This document shows, one piece after another, positions 1 through 4,354 of a stretch of 5,371 nucleotides of DNA; position 1 is the stretch's first letter; each line of letters opens with the position of its first letter. The stretch is from Holosporales bacterium (lineage in GTDB: Bacteria; Pseudomonadota; Alphaproteobacteria; RUG11792), in assembly GCA_031257415.1 (NCBI GenBank), contig JAIROR010000020.1, positions 1 to 5,371 on the forward strand, in the 5' to 3' direction. The notes beneath the pieces were generated by a model that was not told where the DNA came from, ran no database searches, and saw only the letters and a list, made by a program, of their open reading frames with translations. A program made the translations under genes and the position numbers.

Positions 1-245
1 CCAACAATAACAACGCCAACATTATCAGATTCAAGATTCTGGGCAATAGCCATAACTGAATTTCCAGTTTCTGCAGACACGATCTCGACCCATTCCCCAG
101 ATCTGACGTTTTCAAGACCAAACACACGGGCGATCCCATCCCCAACAGAAAGAACATACCCAATTTCCGCAACATCAACATGAGACGAGAACTCCGCTAT
201 TCTCTCCTGTAGTATGTTCGATATTTCAATCGCTTTCGTTTTCAT
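1..245 (-). CDS. atpA: ATP synthase F1 subunit alpha, N-terminal part (gene continues past the window start)
   Basis: Alpha subunit of the F1 catalytic head of F0F1 ATP synthase, on the cytoplasmic face of the inner membrane. It forms the alpha3beta3 hexamer and binds nucleotide at non-catalytic sites. Only the first 81 residues are present. They show the usual N-terminal helix ([10 protein letters not shown], residues 7-16) and then the beta-barrel signature [14 protein letters not shown] (31-44) followed by GEWVEI (50-55), as in bacterial alpha subunits. The Walker A region lies beyond the window. The ATG at 243-245 is supported by a strong Shine-Dalgarno, GAGGAGGAG, about six bases upstream. 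That site abuts the atpH stop codon, and the gap between the genes is only 12 bases, so the two are very probably cotranscribed and translationally coupled. Identification is secure; the rest of the gene cannot be assessed. Confidence 0.97.
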   Translation of the reverse strand, partial: MKTKAIEISNILQERIAEFSSHVDVAEIGYVLSVGDGIARVFGLENVRSGEWVEIVSAETGNSVMAIAQNLESDNVGVVIV

Positions 246-257
246 TTTATCTCCTCC

Positions 258-851
258 TCATCCTATTTTCTCACTTTTCAAATACTTCGTAATTTGCTTA
301 AGTTGCGCGTAGACAGTCGCATCATAAATGGTCTCTTCAGAAACTATCCTAATCCCACCAAGAACCGACGGATCAACACCATAAGTTATTATAGTTTTTT
401 TTGAAAACAATTTTGAAATAATTTTCTCAGCGACATCTTTCTGCTCAGGCAGCAGCTCGACAGCGCTTATGACGGTCACACTCCTCTTGTCCTTGTATTT
501 CGCAATTGCCACTCTGTATATGTACTTTATTCTCTCGAAAATATCAAATCTTCTGTTCTGGCCGACTTGCCTAACAAATGACACGAACACAGGGCAGAAA
601 GACAGATGACTCGAAACAGCCAGCCACCCTTCATCAACATCCTTGTAATCTATGCACCTATTCATCAAAAGTTTTTTGATCTGTGGATTATCGTCAAAGA
701 ATGTCTCAAGTCTTTGAAAATTGTCAAAAATTTCATCAAGGCACCCAGACCTCTTTCCCTCATTGAAGAGGGCGAGGGCATATCTCCCGGGAACTGATGT
801 GCAAAGAACGGTCAAATTATTAATGTCCACTAGGCGAAGCCGAACTATCAC
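258..851 (-). CDS. atpH: ATP synthase F1 subunit delta (OSCP-like stator subunit)
   Basis: Delta subunit, which links the F1 head to the peripheral stalk of ATP synthase. The product is 197 residues with this start, slightly longer than typical (about 175-185). Family marks are GRYALALF near residues 22-29 (family: RYAxALF), FVRQVGQNRRFDIF around 92-105, SAVELLPEQK (129-138), and a C-terminal DPSVLGGIRI...YDATVYAQLKQI (160-187) matching the conserved DPSLLGGI end of the family. The gene sits 12 bases before atpA, the order seen in alphaproteobacterial F1 operons, where F0 genes lie elsewhere. The start is uncertain. The outermost start is a GTG at 849-851 without a visible Shine-Dalgarno. A GTG at 828-830 and a TTG at 813-815 would shorten the unusual leader before GRYA, but also lack good ribosome sites. 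Function is secure; the exact N-terminus is not. Confidence 0.95.
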   Translation of the reverse strand: MIVRLRLVDINNLTVLCTSVPGRYALALFNEGKRSGCLDEIFDNFQRLETFFDDNPQIKKLLMNRCIDYKDVDEGWLAVSSHLSFCPVFVSFVRQVGQNRRFDIFERIKYIYRVAIAKYKDKRSVTVISAVELLPEQKDVAEKIISKLFSKKTIITYGVDPSVLGGIRIVSEETIYDATVYAQLKQITKYLKSEKIG

Positions 852-1042
852 GCTTATAAAAACAACTACACTACTATAATGCTAACATAAAATTCACCAC
901 TAGTAAAATAAAATGTGACACTGTGCAAGTTCATGTATCTTGAGACAGACCAGGAACTTTCAAAACCTTGGCAGAGTGCTACGAATGTCCCTATAGAGAC
1001 TACAGTTTTGATGAGTAAATTAAATATCTATATCCAAACAAC
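852..1042. other. AT-rich spacer upstream of atpH, no supported gene
   Basis: This stretch lies between the start of atpH and the minus-strand terminator at 1043-1091. Apart from the -10 candidate at 873-878, I see no RNA gene and no family-like protein. A 48-codon plus-strand frame (933-1079) has no ribosome site and runs into the terminator hairpin, so it is not called. Confidence 0.5.
873..878 (-). promoter_or_regulatory. Possible -10 box for the atpHA operon
   Basis: On the minus strand TATAGT (5 of 6 to TATAAT) lies 21 bases before the outermost GTG of atpH. No good -35 is seen at 16-18 bases. A start here would give a very short leader, consistent with the absence of a Shine-Dalgarno before the GTG. 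Weak evidence. Confidence 0.28.
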
Positions 1043-1091
1043 AAAAAATTGCCCGAGAGGAGGCGGGTTGCCGTGGTGACTCCTGCCCGGG
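1043..1091 (-). terminator. Rho-independent terminator, minus strand
   Basis: Arms 1052-1062 and 1080-1091 pair over 11 positions (CCCGAGAGGAG against CTCCT-G-CCCGGG), with one A/C mismatch and one bulged G, around a 17-nt loop. Read on the minus strand, the stem is followed after CAA by six T (1043-1048). This GC-rich block stands out in an AT-rich spacer. It could end the transcript of the 229-residue gene at 1303-1992 or insulate the atpHA promoter downstream. Confidence 0.6.
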
Positions 1092-1202
1092 AAAATCCAC
1101 AATCTTTCGTTGATTTGGTATACACCTTGAGACTGTTGAATAGTGCTTCATGCCGGTTGCTTTGCAAATCCCTATTTGCTAGACAATTTCTTTTGCTACA
1201 AC

Positions 1203-1230
1203 AAAAACGTTTGGTGAAAAATATTCACCA
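1203..1230 (-). terminator. Second, nearer terminator-like hairpin, minus strand
   Basis: A perfect 7-bp inverted repeat (TGGTGAA at 1212-1218, TTCACCA at 1224-1230) encloses a 5-nt loop. On the minus strand it is followed by AACG and then TTTTT (1203-1207). It lies 73 bases past the stop of the gene at 1303-1992. The stem is shorter and weaker than the one at 1043-1091. Confidence 0.4.
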
Positions 1231-1302
1231 TTCAAAAATTGACGAACACACTCGCAATTGGGTTCATTCAACAATCTCTTGCCCAATACTTACTATCTTG
1301 TT

Positions 1303-1992
1303 TTATTCACACAAGCTGGATATAAGACCATTTGCCCAGCGAGCACTTTTATGCCGTTCTATAACCCCCTTCACATTCTCAGTCCACGCATCCCATCTTG
1401 CTGTTTTATGTTTATATAGAATGTCATTCCAATCAGGTGTTGTGCGGGGAAACCTGTCAAGTGGAATTCCGAATATCATCTCGAACGCGATCTTTCTCAT
1501 AAGTTTAGCTAATCTCACCTTTTCCCAAAGCTCTCCTAAAGAAACTTTTTTCACCACTTTACCCTTATCATTCCACCAATCGTCAATTCCCAATATTCTT
1601 TTGGTTTCTCTTTTAATTTCATCGTTAAATTTACCCGCATATCCCACGGCAAAATAATCGTCCAAAATACCAGACGATTCGTCCGGGCGGCACCCGCACC
1701 AATATCTACGTTCTTGACTATCAACTTCCTTAATTAAGTCCATGAGTCGTGCTTTGCGTACTTCTAGGCAAAGCGGCTCAAAATCGCCTTTTTTCTTGAT
1801 ACTCTCCTCTATTCTCTCTCTCTCCAAGTTTGCCCAAGTTTGCATAATTAGGCTCTGCTGCATTTCTTCAATCACCCTCTTTTCTTCTTTGCTATAATCT
1901 CCTACGCAATAATCTCCTATACAATATGCGTTAGTGGCACATGTCCCAGTGATGCCCAAACACGCCAAAACAATCAACAACAACTTCTTCAT
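1303..1992 (-). CDS. Putative exported cysteine-containing protein, unknown family (229 aa)
   Basis: I do not recognise a family. Residues 1-23 form an export signal: MKK, then a hydrophobic core (LLLIVLACLGITG). VLAC at 8-11 resembles a lipobox, so the product could be a lipoprotein anchored at Cys11; cleavage after a longer signal near residue 20-23 is the alternative. The mature part is charged and probably helical, with Cys at 24, 29, 75, 99, 101 and 228. Two internal similarities are visible: VRKARLMDLIKE (78-89) with VRLAKLMRKIAFE (159-171), and HKTARW (195-200) with HKSARW (214-219). IGDYC/VGDY (25-33) comes from a 15-nt tandem duplication. The ATG is supported by AAGGG about 7 bases upstream and a promoter at 2025-2053. 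The gene is flanked by large spacers and appears monocistronic. Signal, ribosome site and promoter together argue that it is real; function is unknown. Confidence 0.8.
   Translation of the reverse strand: MKKLLLIVLACLGITGTCATNAYCIGDYCVGDYSKEEKRVIEEMQQSLIMQTWANLERERIEESIKKKGDFEPLCLEVRKARLMDLIKEVDSQERRYWCGCRPDESSGILDDYFAVGYAGKFNDEIKRETKRILGIDDWWNDKGKVVKKVSLGELWEKVRLAKLMRKIAFEMIFGIPLDRFPRTTPDWNDILYKHKTARWDAWTENVKGVIERHKSARWANGLISSLCE
1894..1923 (-). repeat. 15-nt tandem duplication inside the exported-protein gene
   Basis: Two adjacent 15-nt units, 1894-1908 and 1909-1923, differ at two positions. In the coding frame they give the repeated C-[IV]-G-D-Y just after the signal peptide, so the duplication keeps the frame and adds a second cysteine. 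Confidence 0.85.
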
Positions 1993-2024
1993 AACTGACC
2001 CTTAAAAACAAACTCTATAATTCT

Positions 2025-2053
2025 ATATTAGCACCTTAAATAACGATCATCAA
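2025..2053 (-). promoter_or_regulatory. Sigma70-type promoter for the gene at 1303-1992
   Basis: On the minus strand TTGATG (2048-2053, 4 of 6) and TAATAT (2025-2030, 4 of 6) are separated by 17 bases. A TATAGA overlapping the -10 is an alternative. Transcription would begin about 25-30 bases before the ATG at 1992, leaving room for the AAGGG ribosome site. Confidence 0.45.
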
Positions 2054-2123
2054 TAACTTTTTTTAAAACTATAAAGATTCTTTGATAGACTGGATTGTTA
2101 AAGAAGTGAACGAAAAACGAGGA

Positions 2124-2161
2124 AGGCAATAATTCTCTGAAATCAATCCAGGTGCCAGAGC
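2124..2161 (-). repeat. Diverged 38-nt motif, copy A
   Basis: It aligns without gaps to 2526-2563, with roughly 70% identity and mostly transitions. On the minus strand both read [SA]-G-T-W-[IV]-D-F-R-E followed by x-x-P, with synonymous or conservative changes. The surrounding 68-codon minus-strand frame (2028-2234) overlaps the promoter of the next gene and is not called as a gene. Confidence 0.5.
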
Positions 2162-2250
2162 ACTTTTCTAGGAATAAAATAAAACAACAAGTGGAAGGAA
2201 AAAATGTGATATTACGAGCTGGATCTAAACCCAAACTCCGCCTAAAATTA

Positions 2251-2283
2251 CCCCTGCGACGGGGGCAGGAACGCGTTTCCCCC
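2251..2283. other. GC-rich hairpin-forming patch
   Basis: Two overlapping foldbacks are possible: CCCC/GGGG (2251-2254 with 2261-2264), or GGAA/TTCC extended by GGG/CCC across a CA bulge (2263-2271 with 2277-2283). Neither side has a T-run, so it is not a standard terminator. Role unknown. Confidence 0.3.
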
Positions 2284-2293
2284 TAGAATTACA

Positions 2294-2321
2294 TTGACTT
2301 TCTGTTATATTTTGCTACTAT
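2294..2321 (+). promoter_or_regulatory. Promoter-like site with extended -10
   Basis: TTGACT (2294-2299, 5 of 6) is followed after 16 bases by TACTAT (2316-2321), preceded by TG one base upstream (TGCTACTAT). The same TGCTA core begins the -10 of both 104-bp repeats downstream. Nothing convincing is translated directly from it. Confidence 0.45.
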
Positions 2322-2411
2322 ATTTATGCTGTGTAATTAGTGAGTATATTGGTAGCATCTCCAATGAGTTTGCCAGATTGGGTGATTCCGTTCAAGGAAC
2401 CTAGAACAGAG

Positions 2412-2514
2412 ATAAAAATAAAAAAGTATGCTACAATATTATTGACACCTGTTCCTACGGGCTCTGCTTTCCTGGAAAGTTCGCTGGGTTAACCAGGAGG
2501 GTGTTGGTGTATGT
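2412..2514 (+). repeat. 104-bp element, copy 1
   Basis: This 103-nt segment matches 2625-2728 with about six substitutions and one 1-nt indel. The first 19 nt and the last 47 nt (2468-2514) are identical between copies. The copies are direct repeats with starts 213 bases apart, and the flanks are mostly unrelated. On the plus strand it contains TGCTACAAT (extended -10), two hairpins, AGGAGG (2495-2500) and an ATG (2511-2513). On the minus strand it contains a C-terminal-like frame ending at a stop shared with copy 2. Confidence 0.9.
2448..2501 (+). promoter_or_regulatory. Leader-like hairpins burying a Shine-Dalgarno, copy 1
   Basis: Hairpin 1 is a 5-bp stem (2448-2452 with 2457-2461) and a TCCT loop. 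Hairpin 2 is a 9-bp stem with two G-U pairs (2467-2475 with 2493-2501) and a 17-nt loop; AGGAGG at 2495-2500 lies wholly within its 3' arm. A competing CTGG/CCAG stem (2484-2487 with 2493-2496) could free part of the site. The ATG ten bases downstream gives only seven codons. It matches no riboswitch or thermosensor I know. Confidence 0.4.
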
Positions 2515-2525
2515 GTTCTGGAATC

Positions 2526-2563
2526 AGGCGGTGATTCTCTAAAGTCGACCCAGGTGCCGGCTC
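2526..2563 (-). repeat. Diverged 38-nt motif, copy B
   Basis: Counterpart of 2124-2161. On the minus strand it encodes AGTWVDFRE within the frame 2439-2576. A more distant third relative with a small insertion may lie at 2754-2778, so the motif follows both 104-bp elements on the plus strand. Confidence 0.5.
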
Positions 2564-2570
2564 CGGTTAT

Positions 2571-2619
2571 TCCCATCCCATTTTTTTTCGCATGGGACAA
2601 ACATGGGACAAAAATTTTT
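2571..2619 (+). terminator. Terminator-like double hairpin after repeat copy 1
   Basis: TCCCAT (2571-2576) can pair with ATGGGA (2603-2608), and CCCAT (2577-2581) with ATGGG (2592-2596), leaving a 6-nt bulge. A TTTTT run follows at 2615-2619. The stem is interrupted, so efficiency is uncertain. Confidence 0.3.
2591..2612. repeat. 11-nt tandem duplication
   Basis: CATGGGACAAA occurs twice head to tail (2591-2601 and 2602-2612), without differences. It supplies both 3' arms of the terminator-like fold at 2571-2619. Confidence 0.9.
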
Positions 2620-2620
2620 C

Positions 2621-2650
2621 TTGCATAAAAATAAAAAAGTATGCTATCAT
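2621..2650 (+). promoter_or_regulatory. Promoter-like site of repeat copy 2
   Basis: TTGCAT (2621-2626, 4 of 6) and TATCAT (2645-2650, 5 of 6) are 18 bases apart, with TG one base before the -10. Predicted initiation near 2657 places the first leader hairpin at the 5' end of the transcript. In copy 1 the -10 equivalent is TACAAT (2432-2437), but its -35 is poor. Confidence 0.45.
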
Positions 2651-2728
2651 AATTATTGATACCTGTTCCTGCGGGCTCTCTTTTCCTGGAAAGTTCGCTG
2701 GGTTAACCAGGAGGGTGTTGGTGTATGT
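2625..2728 (+). repeat. 104-bp element, copy 2
   Basis: Direct repeat of 2412-2514 at about 93% identity; 2682-2728 is identical to 2468-2514. It carries the same extended -10, hairpins, AGGAGG (2709-2714) and ATG (2725-2727). No inverted termini, flanking target duplication or transposase are visible, so a mobile origin is not supported here. Confidence 0.9.
2662..2715 (+). promoter_or_regulatory. Leader-like hairpins burying a Shine-Dalgarno, copy 2
   Basis: Hairpin 1 pairs 2662-2666 with 2671-2675. Hairpin 2 pairs 2681-2689 with 2707-2715 and encloses AGGAGG (2709-2714). Two differences from copy 1 fall in stems and both keep pairing: U-A becomes U-G in hairpin 1, and C-G becomes U-G at the base of hairpin 2. 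Two changes are suggestive, not proof, of RNA structure. Confidence 0.4.
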
Positions 2729-2835
2729 TCGCAAAACTACAAGAAAGATCTTGTGAAATCACTCCCCAGGTACTGCTCGAAGAAAAAGGAACAATCTTGC
2801 AAAACCAAGTCCAAGTGGTTAGTCCAAGTGGTTAG
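2725..2835 (+). CDS. Possible 36-aa small protein downstream of leader copy 2
   Basis: An ATG ten bases after a perfect AGGAGG opens 36 codons (MFAKLQERSCEITPQVLL, then a hydrophilic end). The sequence has no recognised family, no signal peptide and no membrane segment. Its last codons lie in a 13-nt tandem duplication (2808-2833). A promoter (2621-2650) and a terminator-like inverted repeat (2802-2860) frame it. The equivalent ATG in copy 1 gives only seven codons, so the peptide is not conserved between copies. This argues that either the leader or the reverse strand is the functional part. Confidence 0.25.
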   Translation: MFAKLQERSCEITPQVLLEEKGTILQNQVQVVSPSG

Positions 2836-2866
2836 TAATGTGCCGATTTCGACTTGGTTTCATTTT
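2802..2866 (+). terminator. Long-loop inverted repeat with T-rich tail
   Basis: AAACCAAGTC (2802-2811) is perfectly complementary to GACTTGGTTT (2851-2860), and CATTTT follows. The 39-nt interior holds most of the 13-nt duplication, which offers an alternative 6-bp pairing (2824-2829 with 2852-2857). The loop is long for a terminator, so this is tentative. Confidence 0.3.
2808..2833. repeat. 13-nt tandem duplication
   Basis: AGTCCAAGTGGTT occurs twice in direct succession (2808-2820 and 2821-2833) with no differences, followed by AG. Confidence 0.9.
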
Positions 2867-2901
2867 GAACATCCAAACTCAAAATTTGAGGGACCGAAGA
2901 T

Positions 2902-2978
2902 TGGTCGGGAAGAGAGGATTTGAACCTCCGACCCTCTGCTCCCAAAGCAGATGCGCTACCAGGCTGCGCCACTTCCCG
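2902..2978 (-). tRNA. tRNA-Pro (anticodon UGG), CCA encoded
   Basis: Complete cloverleaf of 77 nt on the minus strand. The acceptor arms CGGGAAG (2972-2978) and CTTCCCG (2906-2912) pair perfectly. The D stem is GCGC/GCGC around AGCCTGGTA. The anticodon stem TCTGC/GCAGA encloses TTTGGGA, giving anticodon UGG (reads CCN proline codons). The variable region is GGGTC and the T arm is GGAGG-TTCAAAT-CCTCT. The discriminator base is A and the 3' CCA is present in the DNA. It lies 71 bases downstream of gap on the same strand and has its own promoter candidate. A 13-nt palindrome (2878-2890) follows it but has only a weak T-run. Confidence 0.98.
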
Positions 2979-3001
2979 CCTACTCCTATCACCTATACAG
3001 C

Positions 3002-3031
3002 ATTGTACCACAACACAGCGCGAGGAAGCAA
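3002..3031 (-). promoter_or_regulatory. Promoter candidate for tRNA-Pro
   Basis: On the minus strand TTGCTT (3026-3031) and TACAAT (3002-3007, 5 of 6) are 18 bases apart, within the 71-base gap between gap and the tRNA. Initiation near 2995 would leave a leader of about 17 bases. Readthrough from gap is the alternative source. Confidence 0.45.
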
Positions 3032-3049
3032 TAGGCGCGTGATAGATGA

Positions 3050-4075
3050 TTATACGGATGCCATGTATTGGCAGAGATCCAGCATTCTGTTTGAAAATCC
3101 AAACTCATTGTCATACCAAGCCATCACCCTCACAAAATTACCATTGCCCAAATCGCCATTACTCAAAACTTTCGTTCCACTGGCATCAAATATAGAGCTT
3201 TCTTTAGAATGATTGAAATCAACTGAAACCAGGGGTTCATCGTTATAGGCAAGGATCCCGCAGAAACCGTCGGTTGAATTCTTCTTCATCAGTGCATTGA
3301 CTTCATCTGCATTTGCCCTCTTTTTAATAAGACATTTGAAATCGACGAGTGAAACATTGGCTGTTGGCACTCTAATGGCGCACCCGTCGAGCTTTCCGCT
3401 CAGATGTGGCAGGATGAGGCCAACTGCACGAGCAGCACCAGTTGAGCTTGGAATCATGGAAACGGCAGCAGCTCTTGCTCTTCTGAGATCCTTATGGACC
3501 GTATCTATAAGTTTTTGATCACCGGTATACGCATGGATTGTTGTCATATATCCAACTTCTATACTGAATTCCTTGTCCAGGATATAGATGATTGGAGCAA
3601 TGCAGTTTGTTGTGCATGACCCATTTGATATCACGGTATGCGAAGAGTTGATGCCGGTGTGGTTTATCCCATAAACCACAGTTATATCGGCTCCTTCCGA
3701 GGGGGCAGAAACGATGACCCTCTTGGCTCCCGCTCTGACATGTCTTTCAGCGTCTACTCTTTTTGTGAATCTTCCGGAGCATTCGAGGACGATATCTACT
3801 CCGTGTGCAGCCCAATCTATTTTTTCCGGAACTGGCTCGCTCAACATTCGGATATCGCTACCATTCATCGAAAGTCCAGAATCAGTAGCAATGATATCGA
3901 ACGGAGCCCTTCCATGAACGGAGTCATATTTCAGGAGGTGTATATTTGTATCTTTGTCAGAGATATCATTTATGCACTTAATCTGCACATCGTTATAATG
4001 TCCACGAGATTCAAAATACGCCCTGACCACCATTCTTCCAATTCTGCCGAATCCATTTATTCCAACGTTAACCAT
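3050..4075 (-). CDS. gap: Glyceraldehyde-3-phosphate dehydrogenase, type I, NAD-dependent
   Basis: Cytoplasmic enzyme interconverting glyceraldehyde 3-phosphate and 1,3-bisphosphoglycerate with NAD and phosphate. Full length at 341 residues. The Rossmann motif INGFGRIGR is at 6-14, with NDISD at 36-40 at the NAD-preferring position. SNGSCTTNCIAP (150-161) carries the catalytic Cys154, and HAYTGDQ (181-187) carries His181, which activates it. SMIPSSTGAARAVG (206-219) and GKLDGCAIRVPTANVSLVD (227-245) are also typical. Near the end the usual WYDNEWGYS reads WYDNEFGFS, two conservative aromatic changes. The start ATG has GGAG 7 bases upstream. In Anaplasmataceae, which lack complete glycolysis, this enzyme is thought to serve gluconeogenesis and pentose supply; this applies only if the organism guess is right. 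No pathway partner is adjacent. Confidence 0.98.
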   Translation of the reverse strand: MVNVGINGFGRIGRMVVRAYFESRGHYNDVQIKCINDISDKDTNIHLLKYDSVHGRAPFDIIATDSGLSMNGSDIRMLSEPVPEKIDWAAHGVDIVLECSGRFTKRVDAERHVRAGAKRVIVSAPSEGADITVVYGINHTGINSSHTVISNGSCTTNCIAPIIYILDKEFSIEVGYMTTIHAYTGDQKLIDTVHKDLRRARAAAVSMIPSSTGAARAVGLILPHLSGKLDGCAIRVPTANVSLVDFKCLIKKRANADEVNALMKKNSTDGFCGILAYNDEPLVSVDFNHSKESSIFDASGTKVLSNGDLGNGNFVRVMAWYDNEFGFSNRMLDLCQYMASV

Positions 4076-4112
4076 CCAAATTCTCCATAAATCACCATAA
4101 ACGCGTATCGTA

Positions 4113-4142
4113 ATGATAATCCGTAAGACAGTAATTGCGCAA
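4113..4142 (-). promoter_or_regulatory. Weak promoter candidate for gap
   Basis: On the minus strand TTGCGC (4137-4142, 3 of 6) and TATCAT (4113-4118, 5 of 6) are 18 bases apart, about 38 bases before the gap ATG. TACGAT, a few bases downstream on the minus strand, is an alternative -10. Confidence 0.3.
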
Positions 4143-4254
4143 GCTCCGAATCAATCTCATGGATAAATTGATTAGCGGCCTATTGAAGAGCCTCTAAAAC
4201 ACTCGCCCTTGAAGTTGGGGAAAGAACGAAATTAGCAGAAGCCCCTATAATACA

Positions 4255-4288
4255 GCAACAATCGAAGCAACAATCGAAGCAAAATCGA
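4255..4288. repeat. 12-nt tandem repeat, two full copies plus a partial
   Basis: GCAACAATCGAA at 4255-4266 is repeated exactly at 4267-4278, and a degraded start of a third unit follows at 4279-4288. It sits just downstream of the TATAAT at 4246-4251, in what would be the early transcribed leader of the gene at 4416. Confidence 0.9.
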
Positions 4289-4354
4289 TCGAAAATAGCC
4301 TTTTAATAGAAATAGAAATGTGGAATGCTACTACAAGAAATCTCGAAATAGAAT

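Larger units (their letters stand above)
2439..2576 (-). pseudogene. Short minus-strand frame through repeat copy 1, possible gene remnant
   Basis: From an ATG at 2574-2576 this reads 45 residues, with GTWVDFRE at 7-14 and HTPTPSWLTQRTFQE at 22-36, then an arginine-rich end. The frame is open further upstream to 2702. The stop at 2439-2441 falls at the same place in repeat copy 2, where HTPTPSWLTQRTFQE is identical but an in-frame TAG lies three codons before it. There is no Shine-Dalgarno and no known family. Either a remnant of a small repeated gene family or a chance frame in a repeat. Confidence 0.25.
1993..2901. other. Repeat-rich spacer of about 0.9 kb without a firm gene
   Basis: No reading frame here resembles a known protein. 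The spacer holds a twice-occurring 104-bp element, a diverged 38-nt motif, two short tandem duplications, three plus-strand promoter-like sites sharing a TGCTA core, and two terminator-like hairpins, each described separately. Several short frames are open on both strands through the repeats. This fits either regulatory RNA or a decayed small-gene family. Composition shifts sharply between A/T runs and GC-rich patches. Confidence 0.7.

Noticed and set aside
1052..1095. Possible fourth relative of the 104-bp element (minus-strand FPGQESPR resembling FPGKESPQ)
   Set aside because: Only about 57% identity over some 35 bases, and the block is better explained as a terminator. An alignment score against shuffled sequence would be needed to revive it.
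1049..1657. 202-codon plus-strand open frame
   Set aside because: It begins inside a terminator hairpin, has no ribosome site, and overlaps antisense the signal-bearing 229-residue gene, which has a promoter and Shine-Dalgarno. The translation looks like antisense shadow.
2028..2234. 68-codon minus-strand frame
   Set aside because: It covers the promoter of the next gene, has no Shine-Dalgarno and resembles no family. Only its GTWIDFRE segment is of interest, reported as a repeat.
2364..2492. 42-codon plus-strand frame starting MSLPDWVIPF
   Set aside because: Weak ribosome site; its second half is the 104-bp repeat in a frame not kept in copy 2 because of the 1-nt indel, so it is not conserved as protein.
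2412..2728. Twin repeats as an insertion sequence or attachment sites next to a tRNA
   Set aside because: No transposase or integrase, no terminal inverted repeats, no target duplications, and the repeats do not match the tRNA 3' end.
2660..2922. Long open plus-strand frame through repeat copy 2 (WVNQEGVGVC)
   Set aside because: It follows a TGA, contains no good start codon and runs antisense into tRNA-Pro. The same frame in copy 1 also lacks a start.
2838..3212. 124-codon plus-strand frame
   Set aside because: It crosses tRNA-Pro and the 3' end of gap in antisense; no ribosome site.
3297..4090. Several plus-strand frames within gap
   Set aside because: All are antisense to a full-length, motif-complete GAPDH.
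1894..4288. CRISPR-like array
   Set aside because: The direct repeats are adjacent duplications of different units without regular spacers; no cas genes.
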